A stretch of 64,000 nucleotides of DNA. Source: Molanna angustata. Taxonomy: Eukaryota; Arthropoda; Insecta; Trichoptera; Molannidae. Where the stretch lies: NCBI GenBank assembly GCA_963576475.1, contig OY754969.1:28991388-29055387 (forward strand). Direction: 5' to 3'. This document shows, piece after piece, positions 45,201 to 57,229 of this stretch (its first letter is position 1; each line of letters begins with the position of its first letter). The position numbers and the translations under genes were made by a program. The notes below the pieces were generated by a model that saw only the letters and a list, made by a program, of their open reading frames with translations, had not been told where the DNA came from and ran no database searches.

Positions 45201-46110
45201 TTATAAAAATACCTAGATTTTCCAGCCCGTGAGAACATTTTGAAAATTTGGACAGATGAAATCATAGAGAAGAAATTAATGGATATCTATGGAAATCTAA
45301 TCAGCCCTAGGTCTATGCACTTTACACATAATGATGTAAATATGAAGTAGATCGGACTTATAGTTTGGGCTGTAGAGAGGACACAAAGAGGATAAGCCGT
45401 ACACCATACATACAAACACATCACAACGAAACTCATAATGTGACTCTCCAGTCTCCACTATTCCATTGTCTGGAGAGTAATAATAAAAAAAAACAAATTA
45501 ACATACTTTTCGAAGTTGAAGATATGCACATACTTATATATCTATCTATAATACCTAGTTTTCCATGGATTTAAAGCTTTTAAACATCAAGTTCAGTATA
45601 AAATATATTTTTACCAACCATATAATTTTTTTAGTCAAATTTATGTAATATATACCTATATATATTTTTTTATTTTAGATATTTAAAATAATTTCAATAA
45701 CAAAAAAATATGCATTAACTGAAATTTACTTAGTGATCGAGTGTAAAAATAAAATTAAAAATGCATTACTTACAAGTAAGAATTTTGAAAACAGTGAATC
45801 ATTTTCAAGAACGAAATTTTCTATTTGTAATTCAAAAACCCCATTAGGTTTTAAAATTCAGACTCAACTTTTTGAATTATGCTTTTCGAATTTAGTCATA
45901 AAATTTTCAGAAAAGTTTTCCAGACAAAAACTTGTAATTCGATTTGCGAGTAGATAGTAAAAAACTTATTGCGAGAATTTTACCCGGACATAATAGTTTT
46001 TTTAGCGTGAAATTAAGTATTTGCTTATGGTATTTCTGAATGTCAATGTCAATATTTTTGAAAGATCGAAAATGCACATGGAAAATGATTTCAGTGGAAA
46101 TAGATTGCAT
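45200..46110. other. AT-rich intergenic DNA
   Basis: No gene recognised. The short frames at 45365, 45733 and 45907 have AT-driven composition. Confidence 0.5.
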
Positions 46111-46114
46111 TTAC

Positions 46115-46242
46115 GAGCATAAACCAACAAAAGATGTGGTCTGCCAACAAAAATGTGAAAAATCCCCCGGAAAAATGCCTCACTTCGATTCATACAAAAT
46201 TTGCTAACTACAACATCTAGTATATTATAATAAAAATCTATG
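46115..46242. mobile_element. Right-hand fragment of the 327-bp MITE family
   Basis: 'aaaaatcccccggaaaaatg', 'ctcacttcgattcata', 'ttgctaactacaacatctagtatattataa' and 'aaatctatg' match 31945-32055. The left TIR half is missing, so this is a truncated copy. Confidence 0.75.
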
Positions 46243-46347
46243 TACTCTTTTCTTTTCTTATGGTATTTTTATAAAATCGACCCTTCAGAATTCATTTCAC
46301 TTAATAGGTCAATATACACTAATAAATACCACGATCATAGTAAGCAC

Positions 46348-46974
46348 TTACATACATACATACCATCACGCCATGTCCCTTGCGGGGTAGGCAGAGAGAA
46401 CCGAACGCCACATTTTTCTGTCTTGGCACGCATCCCTCGCTTCTTCCACATTCATGCATCGTCTCATACATGCTCGTCTATTGCTCACACTTCTAACATT
46501 TCCGTCTTTCAAAATTTCGTTCACATGGTCGTGCCATCCCTTTCTTGGGCGTCCCCGACCTCTCATTCCATTCCTCTCCGCTCTGTATATTTTCTTCGTC
46601 AGGCGCTCCTCATTCATTCTCCCCATGTGACCAAACCATCTCAATGTGTTCACTTTCATTCTAGTTATGACATCTTTCTTCATCTTATATTCTTTCCTTA
46701 TGTCCTCATTTCTTACCCGGTCATACATCGTTCTATTACAAATCCTTCTTAACGATCTCATTTCAACTGCATTTATTCTACTTTCATGCGTCTTCTGCCA
46801 TGTCCAGGTTTCACTTGCATACGTCAAGGTTGGCACTACGACGGCGTTATGAATGGCAACTTTGGCATCCTTTGATATGTTGCGATCATTCATAATTGGT
46901 CTTAGTGCTCCATTCACTCTGTTTCCTGCCATAACTCTTCTTTCGATCTCTTTATCGAGTCGTAGTAAAAGCAC
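46348..46974 (-). pseudogene. RTE-like LINE, RT C-terminal half and 3' end, open frame
   Basis: The best-preserved copy, with 202 open codons on the minus strand. It holds LDKEIERRVMAGNRVNGALR, VVVPTLTYASETWTWQKTHE, MRSLRRICNRTMYDRVRNED, TLRWFGHMGRMNEERLTKKI, GRGRPRKGWHDHVNEILKDG, MRRCMNVEEARDACQ and SAYPARDMA, ending at a (CATA)n terminus near 46348. This is the region after the RT palm and thumb in RTE-type elements, so it has no polymerase activity alone. Truncation at about 46974 is clean. Lack of stops suggests recent insertion. Confidence 0.92.
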
Positions 46975-47014
46975 TTAATTGGCTATCTAAAGTAATAAAG
47001 CAATCAAAATGTTA

Positions 47015-47066
47015 GTGTATGTGTGTGTGTGTGTGTGTGTGTATGTGTGTGTGTGTGTGTGTGTTT
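47015..47066. repeat. (TG)n microsatellite
   Basis: TG repeats with one ATG interruption. Confidence 0.95.
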
Positions 47067-47069
47067 GTC

Positions 47070-47885
47070 TCACGCCTTCTGAAAAACCAAGAGCATCTAA
47101 AAATCTAATTTATGTGCGAACGTGTACCTGTATACCTGATGCAGTGTCACGCTAAAAATAATGCGATAAAAATGCTGAATTTTAAAAATATTTCAATAAT
47201 TATTTTTTTCATACAAAATTTTCCAAGTCGTATCTGTCAAAAAAGTGTACATTTTGCACGCATATATCTGTTAGTTTAAAAGTTAGAAGTACGTATTTAC
47301 ACGAAAAAAATTTACTTTCAAGTATAACTTAGCGTTTAAGTGAAAAACATGGTGAATATTTTGTATAATTATAATGTTTAACTTATTTTTAAAGTAAGCG
47401 TTTTGTACATAAATGCCGCCATTTTAATATCTTTTCATACAATATTTCATTTTCCTACCGAATGAATATGTTCTTGAAAATAATAAACCTTTGAAATAAA
47501 TATAATTATGAAATAATAAAATGAAACACAAGACATTACAGCAAGTTTTAAGACGTATATTGTAAAAGTCTGTTAATTATTAGTAAAGATATGGGCATAA
47601 TAAAATTGCATAATTTGTATATAATATTTGATATTTCGGACAATTTTCATTTTTATGGCATCGAACAAACCAATGTAGGTACCTACATATTCAAAAAATG
47701 TATCCGAACCATTCGATATTACTTACGTGTTCGAATCGTTTCCATGGCTACAGAAAGAATGTGATATTCAAATAAAATTTGTTAGGAATCGAATTTATTT
47801 AGAAGGTTGTTGTAGGTAGGTACCTACCTAATACTATTTACTTACAAATCAACAATAATATACCTATACTGATTTCCTATAGGAA
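47070..47885. other. AT-rich intergenic DNA
   Basis: Nothing recognised apart from TACCTAC-type words near 47813-47832. Confidence 0.5.
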
Positions 47886-47949
47886 AATTATTTTATTTAT
47901 TTATTTATCAACCGTTTGTCCGATTATAATGAAACTTTGGTGAATTGTC

Positions 47950-48590
47950 GAGCGTATGCCCAGGATGGTTTTTGGATTTAAACTTTTTTCTTATTCTTCT
48001 TCTTCTTCGTGTATTTGGTCGTTTTACCTATGAAGGGGGAGTATCCTGGGAAAAGAAGGTCCGACTGCCCCTCCATCTCTTCACAGGTCTTCCAGGACGG
48101 GTTCTGCATATAAACTTTTTTCTTCTTTTTCTTCAACGTGTACTTGGTCATCTTACCTATGAAGATGAACTATCCTGGGAGATGAAGGTCCAATTTTCCT
48201 TCCATCTCTTCGCAGGTTTCTGGATTTAAACTTTTTTCTTCTTCTTCTTCATCGTCTATTTGGTCATTTTACCTTTGAAGATGGACTAACCTGGGAGAAG
48301 AATGTCCAATTTTCCTTCCATCTCTTCGCAGGTATCTGGATTTAAACTTATTTCTTCTTCTTCTTCTTCATCGTGTATTTTTGGTCATTTTACCTATGAA
48401 GTTGGAGAATCCTGGGAGAAGAAGGTCCAACTGTCCTTCCATCTCTTCGCAGGTATCTGGGTTTAAACTTTTTTCTTCTTCTTCGTGTATTTAGTCATTT
48501 TACCTATTAAGTAGAGCATCCTGGGAAAAGAAGGTTCTTTCATCTCTTCGCGGTTCTTCCAGGATGGTTTCTGGATTTAAACTTTTCTTA
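47950..48590 (+). repeat. About 116-bp tandem repeat, five to six units
   Basis: 'taaacttttttctt' recurs about every 115-118 bp (first interval about 136), each followed by CTTC repeats, 'tttggtcattttacctatgaag', 'cctgggagaagaaggtcc' and 'ccatctcttcgcagg'. Open frames across it only reflect the repeat. Confidence 0.88.
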
Positions 48591-48770
48591 ACCGACTGAT
48601 GGGACGGGATGTAATGAAGGGAAGGGAGGCACTAAAGGGCCTGAAGGGACGGGAGGTATAAAACTGCCTGAAGGGACGGAAGGTAGTGAAGGGTCTGATG
48701 GGAAGGGACGTAATGAGGGATTAAAGGGACGGGAGGTACTGAAGGGCCTGAAGCGGCGGGTCCTGGAGTC
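48590..48770 (+). repeat. Purine-rich minisatellite (GGGACGGGAGGTA...)
   Basis: Units around GAAGGGACGGGAGG and ACTGAAGGGCCTGA. The same motif occurs in the Helitron-like unit at 60026-60290, linking the two. Confidence 0.8.
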
Positions 48771-48774
48771 TAAT

Positions 48775-49260
48775 TCTTTTTCTTCTTAATTTTATGTAGA
48801 CCTTTAGGGCAGTTTTTATACAAACTATTTCCTATTGTCTAATTCATCTTCTTCTTCTTTTATGTATACATTTGGGTCATTTTTTTATAAAAATTATTTC
48901 CTTTAGTCTAATTATTATTCTTCTTCATTTAAGTACGTAGACTTTTGGGAGAGTTTTAATACAAACTATTTCCAATAGTCTTATTCATTTTCTTTTATGT
49001 AGACCTTTTGGTCAGTATTTATACAAACTATTTCCAATAGTCTAAATATTCTTCTTCTTCTTTTTTGTAGACCTTTGGGTGAGCTTTTATACAATCTATT
49101 TCCAATAGTCTAATTCTTCTATTAGGTATATGTATTTTTACTTATTTTATGTAGACCATTGGAATAGTTTTTTATACAAACTATTTCTTATAGTCTTATA
49201 CTTATTTTTCTCTTTTTTATTTAGTCTTTTGGGTTAGTTTTAAGTCTAATAGTCTATTGT
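48775..49260 (+). repeat. About 80-bp tandem repeat
   Basis: 'atgtagacctttgggt' and 'atacaaactatttcc' with 'agtctaattcttcttctt' recur six times or so with increasing divergence to the right. Confidence 0.8.
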
Positions 49261-50309
49261 GCAGAAATATTATTAACGATATGCACACTTGATGAAAATA
49301 CATATGAAATGAATGGGATATGGGATGTGACGATATAACCTGCACTAGAATCTTTTCAATACTTTTGTTTAATTAAATTTAAACCATTTATATCATCCTA
49401 TTTTGAATAATTTTCAACACCTAATATTTAAAGAATGGGGGTTGTGGCCATTACTGAACTCTTCACAACATTTATATTCAAATTAAAAACTATTTACTAT
49501 AGTTCAAGTCTTCTTCTTCTTCGTTAATGAAGACTTTCAGTCAAATTGAGCAAAAATATAATGCACACTTGATGAAAAAATATAAAAACGAATGGGATGT
49601 GACCAATACTAGATCTTTTCAGTACCTACGTTTGTTTAATCAAATTTTAACCATATCCCAACATCCAAAATTACTAAATTTTCAAGAGGTACACATTACA
49701 ATTTGTTTTCGATGATATTATTTAAAAATGGGGGTTGTGGCCAAACCAATCTCTTTACAACGTTGATAAACAGTCATATTTAAAACCATTACGCATAGTC
49801 CATGCGAGCAGAAATTGTATAAATATTATACTTCATTCACACTTTATAGCAATATATAAAAAATAATGGGTTGTGGCCATCACTTGAACATTTTACAATA
49901 CTTAAACTCAATCAAATTTCAAACCACTTTTCATAGTCTGATATTGCAAAATAATTGGGTGACAATATTATAAAACGATTGCTTTTTCTTTCACAATTTT
50001 ACATTCTAGGCCAACGGCGGGACATAAAAGCTAGTATATAATATATCCTTCAAGTACTAGGTATAATCCATTAGTACTAGGTATAATCCAATTTCATTTT
50101 TTTAATTGATTTTAAACTCGCAATGCCAAACTGAATTTACACGGAGTCGAGTAAGAAATGTATCGCTATGTTGCCACAACCAATATCAAAATTGAAACCG
50201 AAGAAAAAGATGTATTATTGTTTTTCAATGAAATCAATATAACTACAATTTAATAATGAAATTGCTCAAATGACTGTTTCTGAATTAAAAGATAAATGAT
50301 AACGTCTAA

Positions 50310-51160
50310 TCCAACTGTCGATTCGTTCAAAAGAATGAAATTCTTTTGAAGGAAAAGGCAGTTTAAATCCAAGACGCGTGTATGAAGGAACATTTTGTAT
50401 GGCGTAGTGGACTTTTTGCATGCTAAAAACACCAACTTAGAGGCTTCGCAGCATATATTATATTCCCATACATGGATTTACTCAGAGTTCGGAGTAGAAC
50501 ATTTTATGTGAGTTTTGTGTGTCTGCGTGTGTGTGTGTGTCTGTCCGTCCCCCCTTATAACTTTTGATCCGCTCAATTTACAGAGCCCAAAATTTCAAAA
50601 TATATAAACAGTTATAGGCCTACAAAACTTTTATACTCAGAATGGTGAATTTTTGTTTCAGTCGGGGTTATCAACTTTTGAATTTTTACTTTATTTTTCC
50701 ATATATCTCAGAAACCATAAAAGCTAGAACGTTGAAAATTGGTATGAATATAGACAAATACAAAATCTCAAATTAATTTTTTCAAAAAAATTCCAGGGTT
50801 TCTCAAATATTTTTTATTAAGAAAAATATTTTTTTTTATATTTCTAAATATTTTAAAAATATCAAAATGAGCCGAAACACCCCAACTTGATAATTCAATT
50901 TTCTATAAAAAATATATATGTTGTAGTAGTACATCTCAATTTTTTAACGATTTTAATAAAAATTGAATTTAGTGACGACATCGCTTCATACAATTTGTAT
51001 GACAGTGGCCTATACACAATATCTAAGAAACTCAATTATAATGATACTTAATCTCCAAACATACATACATACCATCATGCTGTTTTCATATTCTGGGTAG
51101 GAAAAAAGGACTGACCTCCATACTATCCTATCTTGACATACATACCAACATGTGTTAAAA
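50310..51160 (+). repeat. Repeat family E, second copy
   Basis: Very similar to 44145-45060, from TCCAACTGTCGATTCGTTC through a shorter TG tract (50525-50540), to 'ccatcatgctgttttcatattctgg' near 51072. It stops before the right inverted motif. Confidence 0.82.
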
Positions 51161-51646
51161 TTTTCATGTGTTAAATGTTTACGTTGTGTTCAACTTCCTA
51201 AAATATGAACTATACCTCCAAAAACATAATTATTCTCCACTTTAGGATCCTATCCACAAAACATATGGTCGTGTTGTGCTGGATAATGTTGAATCCCTGT
51301 CCGAATATATATATTTATATATATATCTCTATCACTCTTTCATCAAAGGCAGCATCCTGCCTCCACTACCAAACTGCTGTACCATGACATATTACACTCC
51401 TGATGATTTATCTCCGGTCATCATACTTCATAGTTGAATGATTTAGGGGCCGAAGAAACACTATAACTATCTGCACTTTGTGCAGATATCTACTCTCATC
51501 AATTTTCACGTCAAGATTTGATAGGTCGTAGATATATAAACTGTGTAAATGGAGATTGATAATATACTCGAAGCTTCATACGTTTCTTTAAAGGAATAAG
51601 TCTATTACATAAAATGTTTCTTCGACGATGCATATGTATACAATAA

Positions 51647-52140
51647 TCCAACTGTCGATTCGTTCAAGAGATTTTATTTCGAATCAATGAATCGATAGTA
51701 TTAAGCCTAGATACGCGAGATGTATGACAGGTCATATTTCATGTTTTTTTCAACTTTGAAGTCAAAAATCACCAACCTAGAGGCTTCGCAACATTTCCAT
51801 ATATGAATTAACTCAGAATTCGGAGTAGAATATTTAGTGTGTCTGTGAGTCTGTCCCTCCCCCCCTTATAACTTTTGATCCGCTCAATACACGAGCCTAA
51901 ATTTTCAGAATATGTAGAAAAATATAGGTCTATTTCAGTCGAGGGTTATCAACTATTGAATATTTACTTTATTTTTCCATATATCTCAAAAACCATATAA
52001 GCTAGAACCCTGCAAATTTCTATAATAGACAAATACAAAATCTCAAATTTATTTATTCAAAAAAGTACCAGAGTTTCTAAAACATTTTTTATGATAAATT
52101 TTGTGTTTAATTGCAAAACTTTTAAAACACGATAAAATAT
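51647..52140 (+). repeat. Repeat family E, third copy (left half)
   Basis: TCCAACTGTCGATTCGTTCA, 'gtctgtccctcccccccttataactttt', 'atatctcaaaaacc' and 'aaatctcaaattta' as in the other copies. The copy ends after the 'catttttta' block. Confidence 0.8.
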
Positions 52141-52149
52141 GTAACTCCG

Positions 52150-53430
52150 TTAACACATACAAGTTTTGCATACCGCAACACTTAAAATGAGGAGGCGTGG
52201 TTCAATCAATTCGAAACAAATTTGAGACTGGCAACTGAATTCAATACTTCATTTCAAAATATAAAGAAAAAATAAAATTGACTAAAATAGAATCAAATAT
52301 TGACTGATATGAAAATAAATCACTTAATTTTGTACCTATAGCAATAATTATGTATAGGTATACAAATGATAATTGTATGATATTTTGTGTCTTGTTTTTA
52401 AATGTCTCCTATACACATGAGTGCTTGAACTCTGGTAAAAAGAAATATGTTTTTTAATTGTGTATGTTTTTATCTTGTGATTGTGTATTTTGATTAAGTA
52501 TTACATTGTATAAATAAAATTTTAAAAAAATGCTAGACTGTATTAATAATAAATAAATAAATAAATTTACCATAAACCACTAAGATTGCTGATTTATCCA
52601 TTCATTCACACCATCTCGGCATATCCCACAATGTGGGGTAACCAGTGACAGATGTGCGGGTATGCAAACCTTATAAAAGGATGCACGATACATGCATGTA
52701 TACCCACACACCAGTCTTATCTCATAAAATTATACGGCAAGGAGAATAAGCGGTGAACCTCGTTGCTGAACTATGTAAAAAGTTATTTTGCCTCTTGTAT
52801 TTTCGATTACCCGGTTTATACGGGACATCCGAAAATGATGATAGAAAAGAGTGGAACCACTATTCTAAACCGGTGCCTCACAGCGAGTTATAATAAAGAT
52901 AACTAATAAGATTGATTATAAATGCCACATTCACGACAAAATATTGGGAAATTGAAGTTTGTTACACCCGCATCCGCATGATTTTGAAACTAATTAATGA
53001 AGAACACAAAGTGATTTGCAAATTTATTCCAAGCGTTGAAGAGTTTGTGGATCGTATCCATTCTCAGCCCTCATAAATGATTAAATACGCTCGGCGAGAA
53101 AGGAAAATAAATTGTGTCTCTAATGTTGGAAATTACGTATACACTCGGTATGTATGTTTTTACCGCATATCTATTATTTCATTACAAAATTTAATTGAAA
53201 CGCTGGATTTTATACAAATACCAATGTACGAATGTTTGTTGAGCTCCTAGACACTCCAACTTTGTGCAGAAATTTCTTGTATAAATATTGTTGCTTGTTT
53301 AATTTCCTTTTATGTGGCTAGATTGTTTCTGTTGCAAAAATCTACTACATATGGCGATCTCTAACGCCAATGAAAACGTACATTTTGTAAACAAACGTAA
53401 TAATGTAAGTTGTTGAGATTACAAACAATA
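52150..53430. other. Intergenic DNA with a repeat also near 59480
   Basis: A (TAAA)n tract lies at 52545-52565. The block 52595-52680 ('ccatctcggcatatcccaca', 'gatgtgcgg') resembles 59478-59540. Otherwise unrecognised. Confidence 0.4.
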
Positions 53431-53439
53431 CATTACATG

Positions 53440-53680
53440 AATTTAAAAATATACACACCTATGCGTGTTTCATACCCCCCGATCCTGCGCCATCCAGAAC
53501 AACACTTCATACTCCACAATCCAGTCCGTTCTTTGATGCTAACGCACCCAATAATTCTGGACCAAGACAGCCATCTGCCAGGTCCATGACGTCCCTCAAT
53601 CTTGTCCACCAGCAACAACTGGAGGACCTAATATTTTGGCCTACGCAAGATGTGACCCGGATAAGAAACTTTGTTATTAT
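53440..53680 (-). pseudogene. LINE RT C-terminal fossil
   Basis: The minus strand reads PGHILRRPKY, a stop, then DKIEGRHGPGRWLSWSRIIG and further on GWRRIGG. The arrangement 'GHI.R..KY...KIEG+.GPGR...SW' is typical of the region after the thumb in several insect LINE RTs. Stops and missing blocks show it is dead. The family is not assignable from this part. Confidence 0.5.
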
Positions 53681-54170
53681 TTATAGCATTGGGGAATGGG
53701 GTATCTTCCGATTGGTCCCATTTAAATTTGGTCAAGATATAATCATGGGATTCATGATAAATTCGTCAATTTCTTAGATTGCACTTCAGCGATAAGAACT
53801 CTTTAAAACATTGTCCAATTTTAATGGTTTCTTTTTAAATTGAAAGGGAGTACTTCAGAGATGATCACACATATATGATTTGATTGAGTTCTGATGATGG
53901 AACTCACGAGAAAAAAATATCAGACTCTTCAATTTTCAAAATTGTCTGCAATCATTAATAATTCTTTACCACGTCGTCCGGATTCGATGATTCCTTTTTC
54001 ATTGGAAAGGGATTACTTCTGGGGTGGTTGCATCTGAACTCAGCCAAGAGATTAGATGATAGGAATCATGAGAAATCATGAAACTCATCAATATGATAAG
54101 GATTTGTGTAAAATTGTATATGCGCATTGTATTTAAGATAATATTATTACATAATAATAATAATAATAAA

Positions 54171-54365
54171 CACTTCCTTGCACCCTGCGCAAGTGGCGAG
54201 TTTATTGCCATATGGCAATTTCTTCCAACTAACCAGTGTTTCCAGCCCAGAGAAGCAATATTAGCGTGAGAAATGAATTTAAATAAATTTCTCCTCTGCT
54301 AGGGATTGAACCCAGGACGCCCGCACAGAAACCAAACGGCTTACCAACTGTGCCACGGCGGTCGG
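54171..54365 (-). repeat. SINE family B, good copy
   Basis: On the minus strand: GACCGCCGTGGCACAGTTGG head, B-box GGGTTCAATCC, and the stem-loop TTGCCATATGGCAA in the LINE-like tail, ending in (TTA)n (54151-54170). It abuts an RTE-like fragment on its 5' side. Confidence 0.85.
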
Positions 54366-54440
54366 CATACACATCATCACGCCATGTCACTCATGGGCTA
54401 GGCGGAGAAAATCGAACACCACATTTTTCTATCTTGACTT
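54366..54440 (-). mobile_element. RTE-like LINE terminal fragment
   Basis: 'catcatcacgccatgtcactcatgggctagg' and 'gaacaccacatttttctatcttgac' are the last 75 bases of the family. It is cut off at 54440. Confidence 0.7.
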
Positions 54441-55335
54441 TTTTTTGTATCTTTTGAAGTCGGTTTTAATAACGTCCAATATACATTCTAGCTCTAATAA
54501 TTTCATCCCTTACCCTTAAACGTATACTCAACGTCGCTCGTTCCTTAGCTTTCTGGATTACTCTTGATTTATTGACGCTTATTTTTTGGATAATGTAACA
54601 TAAATTTCAATAAATTTGTCTTTTTTAAGGTACATGTTGAAAAAAATGATAATTAGATACTTAACGAAAACTCCATCATTCTTATAATATACATTATTTA
54701 GGTACATAAATAATATAAAAGGTATCATGTAGGTATTGCAATTAGATTGACAATATGAATATAGAAGATGGGTTTGCGTAGTCAAACAATTTGACATCAA
54801 AACCAAACTATGGTAATAATAGTAATGGTATAAATCGTGAGATTTATACACGCACGACACGATCAGTCAAAATATTATTTGACAGGTCCTGACTTCATAG
54901 AATTATTCATACCATAACATCCTGTCCTGTCCTATTCAATACAGAGTGATTTGCATATCAAATTTTGGAAGTACAAAAGATATTAATAAATTATCGCTAT
55001 GTAACAAAATCGCAATATCTAGTAACACGAATATGTGTAACGCATGAAATTATTACAAGAACAACAAATCATACGATTGACATAAGAAATCATATCATTG
55101 ACACTAATGCGTATAATAATTATTAGGACGTCAATATGTATGTATGCTTAATTTTTGTTTCGTTCCTATAAATAAATACCTATATATTATATTAAAATTG
55201 AAACAATTGTAAAAAATGATGAGTGAATTAGCTTTTGTTTTTGATACAATGTCGTAAAAATGAAAGAAGCTGAGTAATTAAAAGAACAATGCTATTTTCA
55301 AAAAACTAGGATAAATGGTACCTACTTATAGTGAC
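54440..55335. other. AT-rich intergenic DNA
   Basis: No gene or defined repeat recognised. Confidence 0.5.
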
Positions 55336-55339
55336 TCTC

Positions 55340-56255
55340 TTGATGTCGTCCGTCCATGAAATTCCCAAGGGAACAGTATTAGGTCCGCTATTATTCATTA
55401 TTTGTGTCAATTAATAAATTACATTCGAATTATATTCTATGTCTGGATCAATAATATCTTACGCCGACGATACAACTACAAAGGTGACAGCAGAGAAATG
55501 GGATGAGGTTAATTTAAAGGCGAACGATTGCCAAAACTTGTAGGAAACTGGTTTCTGAAAAGTCTCTTGATCATAAATACAGAAAAGACTTTCATTTAAC
55601 CCTTCTCAATCAATAAAGTGACTACACTACCCAGTTTGTGTCAGATCGCTTAAGGAGGAATGTGCCGATGTATGGGTTGACTACCCATTAATCGGTCGTG
55701 TTAACAGCACAAAATACCTAGTTTTACACAAAGATGGGCAGTTGAGGTGGACTTGCCAAATTGAACATGTCAAAATTAAGGTAAGGCAATTTCTTTATGT
55801 TTTTAAAAGAATAAACCATCTGTGCCTATGTGTAAAATGGTTTGTAAATGATACACACTTGCGATCACTTGAAATGTTGCAGAAACTGGTGAAGCCCATA
55901 ATATTTCCTACACAATTGTTGTTTTCTGAAAGCAAACTATTACCGATTAAGAAATTATTTATTGAAAAATGCCTAAGATTTATTCACAAACATCCAGACT
56001 TCTTTGAAACAAACACTATTACTAGAGCAAGAACAAGTGGACATTTTAGAGTACCAATGCGGAGACGGAGAATTACACAGAGACATGCTTCTTTCGTATC
56101 ACTAACAACATTCATTCATTCATATTTTGCCATCGAATGCAAGTTTAGAAAGCAAACGTTATACCGTCAGGAAAGAGGTGAAAAAATGGCTGCAAGGTGA
56201 GAACTTTCCGAATATGATCTGCTGTTGCAGAGGGAACAATTCTGTATATTTGTAG
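55340..56255 (+). pseudogene. LINE reverse transcriptase fossil (CR1/L2/Daphne-like)
   Basis: Pieces of one RT appear in order in shifting frames: motif B IPKGTVLGPLLFIICVN (about 55360-55412), motif C ISYADDTTTK (about 55452), thumb KYLVLHKDGQLRWTCQIEHV (about 55717), then FLYVFKRINH and LEMLQKLVKPIIFPTQLLF (to about 55925), the TRARTSGHFRVP region (about 56025) and, after a frameshift, EVKKWLQGENFP (about 56172). Stops and frameshifts separate them. The catalytic YADD is preserved, but the copy cannot be expressed. The family is inferred from motif order and wording. Confidence 0.75.
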
Positions 56256-56318
56256 CGATGTTAATTCTTGTGGATCTATTGAGGATGGCTCATGATTCTT
56301 CATGTTTTTCAAAACATA

Positions 56319-56326
56319 ATCTTTAA
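56319..56326. repeat. Target-site duplication, left copy (8 bp)
   Basis: ATCTTTAA, identical to 56864-56871. Confidence 0.93.
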
Positions 56327-56863
56327 TAGTGACCGACCGAAGTTTCGGTTTCGGCAAGTTTCGGCAATAAAATCTAGTTTCGGCATCAGTTTCGGTTTCG
56401 GCAGAAAATCTGCCGAACCTTCGTTCGCGCCGAAACTCTGCGTTCGTGAATTATCGCGCGCCGTTCGGCTAACTTCGGGTAAGTTCGTGACTCATCGAGT
56501 GTCACCCGCCATCATCAATCAGTTCATCAGTTGAGTTCGCCGGCCAGTCGTAGAAAAAAAATGTAGAAAAACTGCTTTTTTTTTAGCGTACAATATTAGG
56601 CTTTTTAATTACGATTACTAAAGTAATCCATTAATTTATTAATGATATTTCGTTTTTTTTATTAGCAGAAATAAAAAATATTTTTCCACATACTTACTTC
56701 AAGTATTGTTTTTTATTTCATTGAACACCAAATTTCAGTAAACAATAGATTTTTTACTGTCTAAAAAAGTTTCGGTTTCGGTTTCGGCCGAAACTGAGAG
56801 AGATATCGAAGATTCGGGTTCGGTTTCGGTTTCGGTAGAAAATCCTGTTTCGGTCGGACACTA
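56327..56863. mobile_element. 537-bp hAT-like non-autonomous element, TTTCGG-rich
   Basis: The ends TAGTGACCGACCGAAGTTTC and (reversed) TAGTGTCCGACCGAAACAGG are inverted, and the 8-bp ATCTTTAA is duplicated. The element is packed with TTTCGG/CCGAAA words on both sides, some mutually inverted (GGTTTCGGCCGAAAC), and a GC-rich centre with CGCGCC. There is no transposase frame. TIR start and 8-bp duplication both fit hAT. Confidence 0.92.
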
Positions 56864-56871
56864 ATCTTTAA
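56864..56871. repeat. Target-site duplication, right copy (8 bp)
   Basis: ATCTTTAA directly after the right TIR. Confidence 0.93.
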
Positions 56872-57024
56872 TATTCCTATGTACTCACCACGCTGGTTCT
56901 GAGTCTGATGTGTAACTGTCGTTTAAAAAAAAATTGACTTACACTTATTACTACTTATTTACTTAAGTATGAACTATTTTTTATTGAAATTAAATTACGA
57001 ATACATATCTACAAGATCTGAACT

Positions 57025-57120
57025 ACGGTACGGTAGGTAGAGAGAACCAAACGACATACACTTCTATCTCTGCAAACACTCATCATCTCATTATATAATG
57101 CAGATACCATATGTATTATT
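57025..57120 (-). mobile_element. RTE-like LINE terminal fragment, old
   Basis: 'ggtaggtagagagaaccaaacgacatac' and 'tctatctctgcaaacactcatcatctca' follow the family end with many changes. Confidence 0.55.
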
Positions 57121-57229
57121 ACTTATTATTTTTAATATCTAATAATAAAAATTCAATTATTATCACACTATCACGCAATTTTGATACAGGTACAAGAATG
57201 CTGAGCGCCATTTGTTAACAGGTGCTATA

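Larger units (their letters stand above)
47890..50034 (+). mobile_element. Putative non-autonomous Helitron with internal minisatellites
   Basis: The right end reads GGCCAACGGCGGGACATAAA then AGCTAG followed by T, consistent with a Helitron 3' end (CTAG, insertion before T). Near the left, 'tttgtccgattataatgaaactttgg' resembles sequence often found in insect Helitron interiors. There is no Rep/helicase coding sequence. Most of the length is tandem repeats (next entries). The left end is not determined, and no 3' hairpin as clear as the one at 59932 is seen. Confidence 0.45.

Noticed and set aside
46240..46752. 170-codon plus-strand frame
   Set aside because: Antisense shadow of the RTE-like RT C-terminus on the minus strand.
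47945..48229. 94-codon protein with internal repeats
   Set aside because: The frame follows the 116-bp tandem repeat and would exist in any such array. There is no independent coding signal.
56145..56357. 70-codon minus-strand frame with protein-like composition
   Set aside because: It crosses the end of an RT fossil and runs into the hAT-like TIR. The plus strand explains the first part (EVKKWLQGENFP), and no family matches the minus reading.
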